This document shows, piece after piece, positions 45,556 through 56,527 of a DNA stretch of 64,000 nucleotides. The notes beneath the pieces were generated by a model. It did no database searches, had not been told where the DNA came from, and saw only the letters and a program-made list of their open reading frames with translations. Origin of the DNA: Heliocidaris erythrogramma (taxonomy: Eukaryota > Echinodermata > Echinoidea > Camarodonta > Echinometridae); contig CM046867.1 of assembly GCA_025617745.1 (NCBI GenBank), forward strand, positions 32,056,628-32,120,627, read 5' to 3'. Positions within the stretch are counted from its first letter, which is position 1, and the number at the start of each line of letters is the position of its first letter. Position numbers and translations under genes: made by a program.

Positions 45556-47211
45556 TGGTGTTAAATTAAAATGTTTTTATTTTCGCACCAATTCTATGCC
45601 GCGTGAAATGTGTGAAAATTTCCACACTGCAAAATATTCCACGTTTACAATATTTGAGTTACCTCAAACTTTCCATGATCTATATCTCACATTTTCTGCT
45701 TTTATCAGAGTCAGGGTCCACCCAGCCATCAACTTTGGATAACGCTTGAGAAAATTCAGTGTGACCCCTGCTATCTTGAAGGCCTTATAGAATCCAAATA
45801 TAACTTATAAAAATCTTTCAAGTATTACTGCAGTGTGTATCATCAAATGTTATTGAGTCTTTTGGGAAATGTAGTTAATAACATAGCTTTAATCAGATTA
45901 TGTGCATTTTCCGACAAATGTAGCCCCAGGATTGCGTGTTGATCAATGGCATCCAGCCATTTGAACATGAATCTTTAAATTTGTCATTAATCTATTAATT
46001 AGCTAAAAATAAGATATTGGCTGTATTGATATCATTTTTAATTTGCTCATCAATATGAAATTTAAAGTAATTGATAAACGTGGCTTTTGGCAAACAGCTT
46101 TGGCATTCAAGGTTGTATTGAAATGAGAGAATTACACAATTATTACTAAAATTCCTCAGATTGAAAATATGTACTTGCGTCATACATGTATCATGATGTA
46201 CATGTATGCGGCCCATATGGCTAGGTACTTATTTCATTCTATTACCTTCAATTGCATGAGATCAAGGCATTCATGATTCTGAAAACAATTTTCAGACCCA
46301 GTGAAATAACATATAACGCTAACCCTAGAAGTCCCTTACAGTATAAAACTTACGGCCCTAAAGCTAACCCACACCCTCAAACTATATAGACTAATAGGAT
46401 AGGAGCAATTGGAATGAAAAGTGTGTGTAATAACAATGTTTTCATTGGTCCAGTTGGGGAATTTCCCAACAAAGATGATGCAGGACCCAAGGGATGTTGG
46501 ACCTTTCGTAAACCCTCGTGAGTGCATAATAGGAGCAGAATAAGAGCATGTATGTAAAGGTATCTGCATCCTAATAATAATTTGAGGGGTCCTATTACAT
46601 GCATAATACCCACATTTTCTGGCAAATGCTAGGTTTATGAACACCATAGAGTGGACCTACCTGTAGCAATATCTCACCCTGATAGCAGCAGATTCCACAT
46701 GATGCGGGGGATTCTGAATGGGTGTTCATAAAAACAAACGCTCCTATGTGGCTTTTGATAGTGTCTGAACTTTATTTTTATTGCTATAGGTGTGCAGTAT
46801 TTCATTGCGCATACCATGCAGTAATAGGAGCATCGGTTTCTGAAAGGGTATGAGAGATGTATCGTAGTACCCTTGTGCTGCATATAATTTAAAGTTCCTG
46901 TACTCTTTGATAGTGCAGACTCACTGTAATCATTTCTTTATACATACAAGTTGAGAGAGTGTGTTAATATGCAATAACTTGGTATAATCAGTGCTTTGGG
47001 CAAGACTTTGTGTAATTGTTTGGATAATTAGGAACTAATTTAAAAGCGATCATTTACATGTACAGCTGACTTTTAGATGTGAATGGGGCATTGGTGGGCT
47101 TGACTCTGCGTAATTGTTTGAAGAGTTAGGAAATAACGTGATTACCTGTGCTAGACTGCTGTCCGTCATGATGTATCATACATCATACATCATACATGTG
47201 TAGGTGAATTA

Positions 47212-47350
47212 CCCAGGACAACGTTTCACGGAACCATCATAATAAGTACAAGTTCGCAGACATCTAAATGGGTGTATTATTATTAACATGCGTTTCAATG
47301 AGATGTTGGCAAACTTGTACTCATGACGCTTTTGTGAAACGATGCCCAGG
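47212..47350. mobile_element. Palindromic MITE with CGTTTCAC arms
   Basis: CCAGGACAACGTTTCAC and AGTACAAGTT on the left pair with AACTTGTACT and GTGAAACGATGCCCAGG on the right. It is about 139 bases long, with the arms taking up most of it. It lies just upstream of exon 3 of the UPF0462 gene. Confidence 0.6.
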
Positions 47351-47516
47351 TAACTGCTGCGAGACAATATCTAACAGGAGATTTTATTTATTTTGCACAT
47401 GGTTGAAGTTGTTTATTATTTAGAAGGAGTTTCATCTGGCATGAAATTATGATTACTTCGTCTTTTATATTGCTTGGTCCTTCAGTTTATCATTTTATAA
47501 TCTTTTTTTGTTTCAG

Positions 47517-47568
47517 GCATGGACAGCATTTGGTATTGCGTCTCCATGGAGTGAGGAATATTATTGAG
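47517..47568 (+). CDS. C4orf33-like: UPF0462 (C4orf33-like) protein, coding exon 3
   Basis: A 52-base exon between TTGTTTCAG and GTGGGT. With CC from exon 2 it reads PHGQHLVLRLHGVRNIIE, matching the family segment PHGQHLVLLLSGRRNV of vertebrates. It ends in phase 0. Being so short, and having no neighbour closer than 6.5 kb, it would be missed by frame-length searches. Confidence 0.93.
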
Positions 47569-47620
47569 GTGGGTAAATGATCTTCCTCCATGTCGGTATG
47601 ATCTTTTGAAAGGGGTGTAT

Positions 47621-47845
47621 ATCAGGAACATCGCTAGAGTCGGGTGTGGTGCCCCCCCCCCCCCCCCCATTTATTAAGTTCTATCAACAAATAACCTTTT
47701 CATAAGCTGACAAAAAACAAAACAAATTACCTTCTTTTTTTCTTGCTTGCTTGTTTGTGACAGATTTCAGCAACCTATAATTGTCAGCAAATTTAGTCTG
47801 ACGACCCCTTCCCCCCATTTAAAACGGTCTAGCAAAGCTCCTGAT
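47621..47845. mobile_element. MITE-like element with ATCAGGA ends and C-runs
   Basis: ATCAGGAACATCGCTAGAGT on the left and reversed ATCAGGAGCTTTGCTAGACC on the right. A run of about 18 C lies inside the left arm and CCCCTTCCCCCC inside the right arm. About 225 bases, non-coding. Confidence 0.55.
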
Positions 47846-48108
47846 AAACATGTATATGTTGATGGAATTCCAATTGCTGTCTTTCTGATTACATTAGTAG
47901 AATAAAAGTGTACAAATGTAGTTGCAGGACGCTTGCAACAACTTTTAAGTACTTAAACAAAAACAACAACCTAAAACATGTTTCAATCTACGCTGGTAGA
48001 TGGAACTTGCATACACACTGCTTGCTTTCTTTCACCTCTTTGGTAGAAATTAACCCATTGACTACTGAATTCTCTAATTCCCATAGGCTTAGTACATGGA
48101 CCACCAGC

Positions 48109-48246
48109 GGAGCGTTTCATCAAGCGTTTTGTTAGTGATTTTTACAGACAACTGTTATAAGCTACTGAAATCCTTGCATCTGATTGGCTGAGAGCAAATT
48201 TGTCAGTAAAAATCACTGATTAGTCCTTTCATGAAACGCCCCCCTA
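48109..48246. mobile_element. MITE family 3, copy B
   Basis: Starts GGAGCGTTTCATCAAGCG and ends with a decayed inverted end (CCTTTCATGAAACGCCCCCC). It carries the family middle AAATCCTTGCATCTGATTGG. It directly touches copy C. Confidence 0.8.
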
Positions 48247-48385
48247 GGGGAGCGTTTCATCAAGCGTTTTGTCAGTGATTTTTTACCGACAAATGTTATA
48301 AGCTACTGAAATCCTTGCATCCGATTGGCTGAAAGCAAATTTGTCAGTAAAAATCACTGACAAGACACTTGATGAAACGCTCCCC
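48247..48385. mobile_element. MITE family 3, copy C
   Basis: GGGGAGCGTTTCATCAAGCG at the left and CACTTGATGAAACGCTCCCC at the right, an almost perfect 139-base foldback. It is the best preserved of the three copies. Confidence 0.85.
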
Positions 48386-49184
48386 AGGTTCCCGTAGGCA
48401 ATGGGTTAAGTTTATCAGGCTGCGTGACTTTTCTTGAAGCATGCATGTACTTTTAAAAAAAACTTTGATGGTGATATGTTGTTAGTTAAATGTACAGAGT
48501 TTATGCTCAATTCACCCTGGTGCATGTATGTAGCATTCAGAAAAGTGACAAATTATGTTTATGCTGAGGGCATGCAGTAAATATAATGAAACTTTCTTCT
48601 GCAATTGTGGGCTCTTGGTATACACCTTTCAATCTTCATCTTTCAAACTTACCACATAATCAAGAGTACACGATTGAGTTTTTGACATATCGATCAATCT
48701 GACATCATAGTTTGGGGGCTATCAGTTTTGTCTTATTTCCTATTTATGAAAAGATTGACCTTACAATCTATGAACGACAAATTTTGTGTGAAGAGCACTA
48801 AGCAGACATGTTGCAGCGCAAAGTTTTTCCTCAAGGATATAAAATAAAACAAAAGCAAACATTATCACTTACCAGACTTTGATATTTCCCGTGCAGCTTT
48901 CCGAGTTAAATCAAATTCACTATTGAAAAACAAGTTCCTATGAGCAGTCAATTGGTAGTAGGCTCTTTCTATATTCCTGTATCTTCCTTTGGGTGTACGT
49001 TCCTGCCTGGATTATCTCCAAATCTACTGTCTTTTGCACTTGTTGCGGGTAGAACGGCTTGACTAACGGTTCGATGCCAGAGTGAATCACCCCCGACTGA
49101 TTCTTGGTCCCTCTTACTAAGCGATGAAACACAGGAAGATCACTTGCCCGGGAATGAGGCAGGGAGTCTTTTCCCTGATCAGAG

Positions 49185-49794
49185 AGGGAGAGAGAGAGAG
49201 AGAAAGAAAGAAAGAGAACCTTGCACAGGAATCCCTTGTGGCTTGTGACAGAGTTAGAGTCACAGAGAGAGCCCCCTGTGCCGGGTTCTCTCGTGGCTTG
49301 TGACACAGAGAGAGTCGGGAGATCGAGAGAGAGAGAGGGGGGAGAGAAGCAGAGATAAAAAGAAAAGAAGCATAGAGAATAGGATAGAAGCAGAGAGAAA
49401 AGGAGAGAGAAAGAGAGCATGAAAGAGATTGGCAAAGAGTGAAAGAAGGGGGACAGGAGAAATATAGAGAAGATAGCGAAATAGAGAAGAAAGGAAGAGA
49501 GAGAAACAGACCTGTAGACCGAGAGATTGAGGAGAGAAAAGGAGATATGAATATTAAAGAGAAAAGGAGAAAGAGAAAGAGAAAGAGAGACATGGAGGTA
49601 AAGGAAAAAAACAGAGGGATAGAGATAAGAGAAAAGGAGAGAAAGAGAAAGGGGAGAACTGGCATAGGAATCCCTCATGGTTTAAGATGAGCAATGCATA
49701 ACTTCATTCCAAGTCATTAGTGACATTCCTCTCTTGCTATCCCTCCCCCTTTCCCTCTTTAAAAAAAAAGAGACGCACCCACTCTCTCTCACTT

Positions 49795-49864
<70 letters not shown>

Positions 49865-49870
49865 CCTGTT
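49185..49870. repeat. Purine-rich (GA)n region followed by (TC)n tract
   Basis: Bases 49185-49680 are mostly G/A with GAGAGA and AAAGAGA words and embedded repeats of a GAATCCCT(T/C)(G/A)TGG word (near 49228 and 49668). Bases 49782-49870 are (TC)n. The long frames read here are Ser/Leu/Phe or Arg/Glu/Lys strings and are artefacts. The region can form opposing purine and pyrimidine tracts. Confidence 0.9.
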
Positions 49871-50009
49871 ACTCTCTCCCTGTCACTTTAAGAACTTGGT
49901 GAACTATATACTGGTATATTCATGTAGCTCTGCCCGATGGTTAATATTTGGGTAACATTTGCAGGTCTTCTTGAGCAGACTAAGAAGTTCCTTTGCCCTT
50001 CCTGCAAAT

Positions 50010-51345
50010 CAATCTGGTTTCCATTTCTGCGGTTGTTGTGAGGACCAAGAATACCGCTGCATCACTGCCGAATGAGCGACTTGATGTGAAGGGTTCCTCC
50101 GAACCTGTCATGGATGATCCAACGTTCAATTTCCTGCACATGATGCACACACGGCATTCAGGTATCTGATTTAGATTGGGAGATTGGAGGTTGTTTTATA
50201 TAGTCACGGAGCAGGGCCTGATCTCCGAAAAATAAAATGCATTGATTCTGAGTGCTTTATTCAGTGTTTCTTTTGATCTTCAAGGAATCATACTGCTTTA
50301 ATGCCAAAGAAGGATTCTTCAAATTAAGTGAGAAAGGATACCCTCTTCACTTTCATACCCAAATATCCAGCTTTTCAAGAGTCTAAGGAAGTGAAATATG
50401 TGATCCTGCTCAAGGCGAAAGAACTTGATGTTAAGGGTTCCTCCAAACATGTCAGGGGTGATCCAACGTTCAATTTCCTGCATATGAAGCACGTACTGCA
50501 TTCAGATATCTGATTTAGATAGCTCCAGAGCAGAACTTGCTCTCCATAAAAATGAAACACATTTGATTCCCGGTGCTTTATTCTAAGTTTCTTTAGATGT
50601 TCAAACAATTGTTATGTGAAGACATGAGCAATCCAAAGAAGGGACTTGCTGTAAAGGGACCTCCAAAGCTATCAGGGGTGATCCAACATTCAATTTCCTG
50701 TACATGAAGCACGCACTGCTTAGATATCTGATTTAGATAGCCACAGAACAGGGTTTGCACTCCAAAAAAATAAAACTCATTTAATTCTACGTGCGTTATT
50801 TGAACAACTGTACAATACCCTACCACACATTCGATCCTAACCCAGACCCCAACCCTAACCCTGAGCCCTAAACTCAACTCTTACCCTAACCCAGACCCTG
50901 ACCCTCATCCTAACACCAATACATTGTATTGATAAGTGCAGTTGAGTTATTCTGCAGTTAGGCCTTTTCCATGTTTTATTAGATGTTCAAAGAGTGGTAA
51001 AGTGAAGAATCATGTTGCATTACTGCCAAAGGAGGGACAAGGTCCTCTGAGACTGTGACCCTCATCCTCACCCCAATACTTGTATTGATTTAGTGGTTCT
51101 GATATTCTGCAATTAGGCCCTTTTTTCATGTTTCATTAGATGTTCAAAGAGCTGTAAAGTGAAGAAACATGTTGCTTTACTGCTAAAGAAGGGACAAGGT
51201 CCTCTGAACCTGTCAAGGGTGATCCAACATTTCATTTCCTGTACATGAAGCACACTGCAAAGATATCTGATTTAGATAGCCTCAGAGCAGGGTTTGCACT
51301 CCAAAGAAATAAAACTCATTGAATTCTGGGTGCTTTATTTGTAAC
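50010..51345 (+). repeat. Degenerate tandem array in intron 3
   Basis: Four or five units share GGTGATCCAACRTTCAATTT, then TGAAGCAC, GATATCTGATTTAGATAG, a GTGCTTTATT word and ATGTTCAAAGA. Core words start near 50115, 50457, 50678 and 51220, so spacing is irregular, and (CCCTAA)-like tracts at 50833-50920 separate some units. No frame is kept across units. Confidence 0.7.
50833..50920 (-). repeat. Degenerate telomere-like (CCCTAA)n
   Basis: CCCTAACCC and CCCAGACCC words in tandem. A similar stretch lies at 51358-51470. Both sit within the tandem array region. Confidence 0.65.
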
Positions 51346-51513
51346 AACTGTGGAATACCCCACCACACATACAACCCTAAATGTGACCCTAGCAGTGTTG
51401 CTAGGGCTTAGCTATGACCCTATCCCTAACCCTAATCCTGAGCTTGATCCTAAGCCTAACCGATACCGAACTCGTATTTGGGTTCTGTGCAGCCCTATTC
51501 CTGGCGAGTATAG

Positions 51514-51636
51514 CAGAGGCGGCGGAACGTTGGGCTCGGACAATGGCATTGGGAGGGGGGCACCTTTTTGTCAGCCAAACAAAAGGTGCCCCCCCCCCCA
51601 CTTTCATTGTTCGAGCCCAACTTTTCGCCACCTCTG
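51514..51636. mobile_element. hAT-like foldback MITE with 8-bp target duplication
   Basis: Ends CAGAGGCGGCGGAACGTTGG and, reversed, CAGAGGTGGCGAAAAGTTGG. GAGTATAG (51506-51513) and GAGTGTAG (51637-51644) flank it, an 8-bp duplication with one change. Inside, GGGGGGCACCTTTT faces AAAAGGTGCCCCCC, so nearly all 123 bases fold back. Confidence 0.75.
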
Positions 51637-52194
51637 GAGTGTAGTTCTGAGTCAATGTACTGGTATGTGAAAATGCTTGCAGAGTGTACATGCAGAGTTA
51701 GCATTTGTTGTGCGTAACAGTTTTACTTTGCCATTCACATGCCTTGCTGCAACTATTTCATACAGATTGAGTCTAAGAGTATACATTTAAAGCTTAAACC
51801 GGTAACATTAAAAAAATCTTGACATGACTGATGTCACCTTACCATGCTCACTCTGACTCAGCATTTTGGGGTTTCCTTGACAATATCCATGGCAATTTGC
51901 AAATTCTCTAATCTTCAGATCATGCTCACTCTGTCAGCCTCTTGAGCTAGGCTGTCTTGATGTCAGCATCGAAACATCTTGGAATTAGAGTGATTCATCC
52001 ATGTATTTCTGGGTTTGTTTTTAGGGGAAAATGTCATTTTCCTTTTCCCAGCTGAAAATGCAGTAACCATGGCGATGAATAGAGTTACTTGATTAATAAT
52101 ATAGATGTATTTCTCGTCGGGCTTGACATTTGCTGTTATCTGGCCCCTATTACCAACCAACGTTTCGTTTTATACATGTACATGTACATACATG

Positions 52195-52505
52195 TAGATA
52201 GAAATGTATTACCGTTCAACTCATTTGCTGTTAGCAAAGCAAGAGCAAAAGCAAAAGGAAAAGCAAAGCAAAAGGAAAAGCAAAGCAAAAGGAAAAGCAA
52301 AGCAAAGCAAAGCAAAGTAGATATAGAAATGTATTGTACTCATTTGCTGTTAGAAAAGCAAAAGTAAAAGTAAAAGCAAAAGCAAAAGCCAAGCAAAGCA
52401 ACATAGATATAGAAATGTATTGTACTCATTTACTGTTAGCAAAGCAAAAGCAAAAGCAAGAGCAAAAGCAAAAGCAAAACAAAGCAAAGCAAAGCAAAGC
52501 ATATT
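52195..52505 (+). repeat. Higher-order repeat of AAAGC pentamers
   Basis: Three units of about 85-120 bases, each with AGAAATGTATT, then ACTCATTT(G/A)CTGTTAG, then a run of (A)AAAGC repeats of variable length. Frames in it are Lys/Ala/Gln strings and not genes. Confidence 0.9.
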
Positions 52506-52919
52506 GAATGAATACCACTTACAGAGAAATGGTAGCCATTTTGAAAGGGGTCTATATGACACCTTGTAGATTCAAAATTCTAAAGATACATGTATTACAG
52601 GATGCAGTATTGCAAAGAAAGCCTGATATCTTTCAGTGGTAGGGCACATACGTACAGTTCATTCTATTTCATGAACATGTAACAACAGCAGAACTCTAAA
52701 TCTTGGCCTAAAAGAAAAGAAAAAGTCATCTAGTCATGTTTCCTGTTGGGGCTGATAGATCTCAAGAAAAAAAAGATGCCGAGGGAGAGATACATGTATA
52801 TAGAGGTAAAAGAAGAAAATGATTGAGGAAATGGGGAAGATATTTACAGGATTCCAGACAGAATTGAATTTTATGAGGAAACATGAAAAAGTAGAGATTT
52901 AAACACAGGGAAGAGAAAG

Positions 52920-53055
52920 AGATTTGTACAGACATAGATAAGGAGGAAAGAGATTGGGAGGGAGTGAGAGAAAGAGAGAGAGAGAGAAAAAAAATGAAAG
53001 TATGAGAGGGAGAGAGAGAGAGAGAGAGATTACGAGAAAGAAAGAGAGAGTATGA
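52920..53055 (+). repeat. (GA)n microsatellite
   Basis: Purine-rich tract with several pure GA blocks (for example 53009-53030). Confidence 0.9.
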
Positions 53056-53989
53056 TGAGCATAATATCATTAGTATACACATTCAAATTGGTGTGAAAAT
53101 ACTTATCTATGGAAAAACTGAATAAAGCAATTTGTATGTTTTTTAATTTTTTCCTGAACTATTTTGGAGCTCTCCATGGCTAGATTGCTTTTCACTTCTA
53201 TGTATTTTTCCTGTGGTCCATTTTGAGTTGCATTTTTTCACATTTACATGTAGGAGTGGATTCTCACTAAATAAGTGATGGATTTATAGAAAAGCTTACT
53301 TTATCATCTTTATGTAGAAGTGCATGAATGATCATGGGCTACTCTTATTTGTAGAAGCTGGCCTCGGTGTAATTCCTTTTGAAAAACAAAATTAACTCCT
53401 GCTGATATCTCAATCAAAACAGGATATGATGTCTCATGGCTTGTGTAGGGCTCTCTCCAAAGATGTTGTTTCTCCCACATCTTCAAACTATCTTTTTTAT
53501 TTTGGGAGCCAAACTTAAGATACATGTGCATCAGAGTATACATTTTTTTCGGGTCTGACTCTTGTAATGTTTAATAGCTCTGCTTTGTTGTTGTTGTTTG
53601 TGTTTTTTTCAAGTTTGGTCACCCCAGCCCTTGTTTCGCTCAAGAGAACATACGTGTAAATAATATGCCTCTTTCCAAAGGAGTGTGATTGAAGGTTTAC
53701 ACTTACAATGTAATCATACTTAACATTTGAAATCTGGTTTTGCAGTAGATCCAGGACTCTCTGTCTTGGTGAGGGATCGGGCACACAGGCCATAAAAAGT
53801 GCTGGAGCAAAAAAAAAAAAAAAAAAAAATGTATTATCAAATTTTCAGTTTTACCAAATGGATGAAGTCTAAAAAAATATCTGAGAAAAAAAGGAACAAA
53901 CAAACTTGGCAGATGGGTGGCTGGGATCACAGACCTCATTTTTAATATTTTTAACATTGTGGGTATTTAAAGTTATGCCAGATTTTGTT

Positions 53990-54052
53990 GTGGTGGGGGG
54001 GGGGGGAGAGGTGGGCAAGTGCCCTGTGTGCCTTCCACTAGATCTGCCACTG
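53990..54052. repeat. Right-end fragment of a GGATCCAGG/hAT-type MITE
   Basis: A G run followed by GTGTGCCTTCCACTAGATCT and GCCACTG, the right-hand end type of the element at 27617-28171. No left partner was found nearby. Confidence 0.5.
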
Positions 54053-54156
54053 TAAGATTATAGGAATTCTATGAGTTAGGTAAGCATCAGGTCAGATTTC
54101 TCACATCCTCTCTCTCTCATTCTCATCCTTGCCCATTTCTTCTTATTCCTGTACAG

Positions 54157-54353
54157 GAAGGGCTTCCCCTGGAGTTCCAAGCTAGCATCCAGGAGGACCA
54201 TTCTTCGTGGAAGGGGTCAGCCACTGTACCCCTAGAGTACCTGCCTCCTGGTCTGAAAGGGTTCAATGCATATGCCATTCACGGGGCGGGGGAGCAGAGG
54301 GAGTACCAGGCTCTCTACCCAGCCGAGAGGGGAAAGCATGAACACCCAGACTT
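54157..54353 (+). CDS. C4orf33-like: UPF0462 (C4orf33-like) protein, coding exon 4
   Basis: A 197-base exon between CCTGTACAG and GTGAGT, entering in phase 0 and leaving in phase 2. It reads EGLPLEFQASIQEDHSSWKG, then LEYLPPG, then FNAYAIHGAGEQREYQALYP, then HPD. This follows the vertebrate order (LPLSF, W.G.AYLPWSYFPP, FNSFAIHGS...YEALYPVP, KPDF). The exon has no ATG and so is invisible to ATG-based frame lists. Confidence 0.95.
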
Positions 54354-54429
54354 GTGAGTTTCTATGGGAGGAGTTTTTTGGGTGTAGCGCAGAAGGAGGT
54401 TAGGGGGTGTTTATTGTCTGATGTATTAT

Positions 54430-54645
54430 AATGGGATTGGGAGAGGGCATGGAGGAGGAGAAGGAGAAAAAGAAAGTGGAAAGACGGAGGGAAAGGAAGG
54501 GAAAAGAGAGCTTAGGAGGAAAAGGGAGAGAGAGAGAGAGGGAAAAAGGGAGGGGAAGGGAGGGGAAAGGAAGAAACAGGAGAGGATGAAAAGGGAAGAA
54601 CAAGGAAGAGGGAGGCAGGGAGGTAGGTAGGGGGGGGGGGGGGAC
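54430..54645 (+). repeat. Purine-rich tract with G run
   Basis: GGAGGAGAAGG-like sequence ending in a run of about 14 G (54631-54644). Frames on either strand are low-complexity artefacts. Confidence 0.9.
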
Positions 54646-54753
54646 AAGAAAATCGATAGAGCAAGTGCATGTATCTATGGATGAGGGGATTGGATATTAC
54701 AGGCCAGTGTCAGTTGATTGGAGTTGGGCGAGTAGTCATTTGCCCATGATGCA

Positions 54754-55150
54754 GTGACAGGACATGAAGTTTGTTTGTTTTTAAACCAAATAATGGAAAG
54801 AAGGGATGTATCATGACCATTGATGCTGCAACAAAGAAAAAAGGAAAGTGAGAGGGGAACTTTAAAGTTTGCCAGGGCTGGAGTTCACTTTTTTGTACCG
54901 TTCACCTCTGGAAGGAAGTAAGTACTACTTGGAGATCTATGCATAGATTGTGTGACAGGACATGAAGTTTGTTTGTTTTTAAACCAAATAATGGAAAGAA
55001 GGGATGTATCATGACTATTGATGCTGTAACAAAGAAAAAAGGAAAGTGAGAGGGGAACTTTAAAGTTTCCCAGGGCTGGAGTTCACTTTTTTGTACCGTT
55101 CACCTCTGGAAGGAAGTGAGTACTACTTGGAGATCTATGCATAGATTGTG
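54754..55150 (+). repeat. 198-bp tandem duplication
   Basis: GTGACAGGACATGAAGTTTG starts at 54754 and again at 54952. The copies run to GCATAGATTGTG and differ at only a few positions (for example GACCATTG against GACTATTG, and GCTGCAAC against GCTGTAAC). It is a recent direct duplication in intron 4. Confidence 0.95.
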
Positions 55151-55321
55151 GTTTTTAGACTCCTGCAGAAAGGGGGTAGGAGTAATGTGAAGAGATGAAA
55201 ATGGGACACTGACAAAGCCCTGGCTCCCACATATTTACATCCTACCCCTCCCAATCATCTATAATGCCATAGACTATGTGTGCAGACATTACTTGAAATT
55301 ATAATTTATATATTATGCAGG

Positions 55322-55380
55322 GGCAGATCCAGGATTTTTTTTTTTTAATATTTTAAAAAGGGGAGGGGGCACAATTCTGA
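55322..55380. repeat. Left-end fragment of a GGATCCAGG/hAT-type MITE
   Basis: CAGGGGCAGATCCAGGATTT followed by a T run and GGGGAGGGGGCAC, the left-hand end type of the 27617-28171 element. No matching right end close by. Confidence 0.5.
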
Positions 55381-55592
55381 AAAAATTCTGACAATACAAA
55401 AAAAAAAAAAAGAAAAGAAAAAAGAAGCAGTTATATTTTGTGGTTGCCTATTGGGTAAACAATTTTGAAAGAGGGAGGGGGTAAACTGGATTAGTTTGAT
55501 TGTGTACTGAATGGGAAGTCCACTCTGATAGTAAGTTGGTTTTAATAGAAGCAGAAAAATGAGAGAAACGATCAGTGAAAACATGAGCAAAA

Positions 55593-55729
55593 TCATAAAA
55601 GCAAGGTATAATTGCTGGAATTTGGTATTCATTCAATGAAATACAAAGACAATTCATTTTTATAATTTTGGATGCATATTATAGTACCCTTATTACAGAA
55701 GCTTGGTCTAATAATTTTTTCCAGGGCTG
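55593..55729. mobile_element. Tc1/mariner-like MITE, partial inverted copy
   Basis: Reverse complement of about 42846-42985. It keeps one end (GGTCTAATAATTTTTTCCAG then GGCTG and TA) and breaks off inside at about 55593. Both copies are in introns of the UPF0462 gene. Confidence 0.75.
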
Positions 55730-56149
55730 TACATGTACCTGGGATAATGCCATATTGGGTAGGGTGAGGGAAGGTCGAGGGGGATTTTATGGATCTAGAT
55801 GGGGAACGGACTAAAATGACAACTTCCCTGTGGTGTTTTTGTGGACTTTACATACATGTACAAGCCACATGCAAGCCACAGAACAGGTGTTCAAGGGTGT
55901 GATAGCAACAAAGAAAAGGAAAAAGGTCTTTGCAGCTGAGAGCAACAATTAAGTTCTGGAAAGCTTAAACGAGAGGCCACCCTTAAATCCCCTCGACTTT
56001 CCTGAGCCCTCTTCCAAGGAGCACTACCCCTGGGGCCATATTCTGAAGACTCTGTTACTTTTTTGACTAAACCAGCACCAAAAAACTACATGTACTTTTA
56101 CAAAAGCCAAGAAATAATAACTTCAGAGCTTTGTTACTCCCTTGTCATA

Positions 56150-56527
56150 GTCGTAGTCGAGTGGTTTAATCACTTGACTGGGAATGCAAAGGTCGTGGGT
56201 TCGAACCCCGGCACGACACTTATGCCCTTGAGCAAGGCATTTTATCTACATTGCTTCTCTACACCAAGGTGTTAAATGTGTACCCAGTAGGATGCGAATG
56301 TCATTGTTGTTGGATTAGCATGTGCGCGCTTGGAAACAGGCGACTGGCTGGAATGCTCCCTAGAGGAGTGGAAAATGTGCTCTGTATGTAATGTGCAGAA
56401 TCGCAACTGATTCCAGTGAATGGGGTAATAATGCTCTAAGCCCTTTGGTGAGTTCCTTTCTAACTGGTAAGGCGCTATATAAGAAACAAGGAGAAAAAGA
56501 GAAAAGAGATTATTATTGTTATTATTG
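56150..56527 (+). repeat. tRNA-derived SINE, apparently full length
   Basis: The head (56150-56220) starts GTCGTAGTCGAGTGGTTTAA and has a B box GGGTTCGAACCCC; GTCGT pairs with ACGAC as a partial acceptor stem. The A-box style is close to Ser-type tRNAs, but there is no long variable arm. The body has CCCTTGAGCAAGGCATTTTA, TGTACCCAGTAGGATG and GGCGCTATATAAGAA, and it ends in an ATT-rich tail (56508-56527). No frame. Confidence 0.8.

Larger units (their letters stand above)
48050..48409. mobile_element. TTAA-flanked (piggyBac-like) element split by two MITEs
   Basis: TTAA then CCCATTG at 48050-48060, and CAATGGG then TTAA to 48409. Only about 80 bases belong to this outer element; the rest is two copies of MITE family 3 (48109-48385). 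Confidence 0.55.

Noticed and set aside
48938-49678. 246- and 182-codon minus-strand frames
   Set aside because: Mostly Ser/Leu/Phe from the purine-rich (GA)n tract. The last 60 or so codons look more normal but match no family I know.
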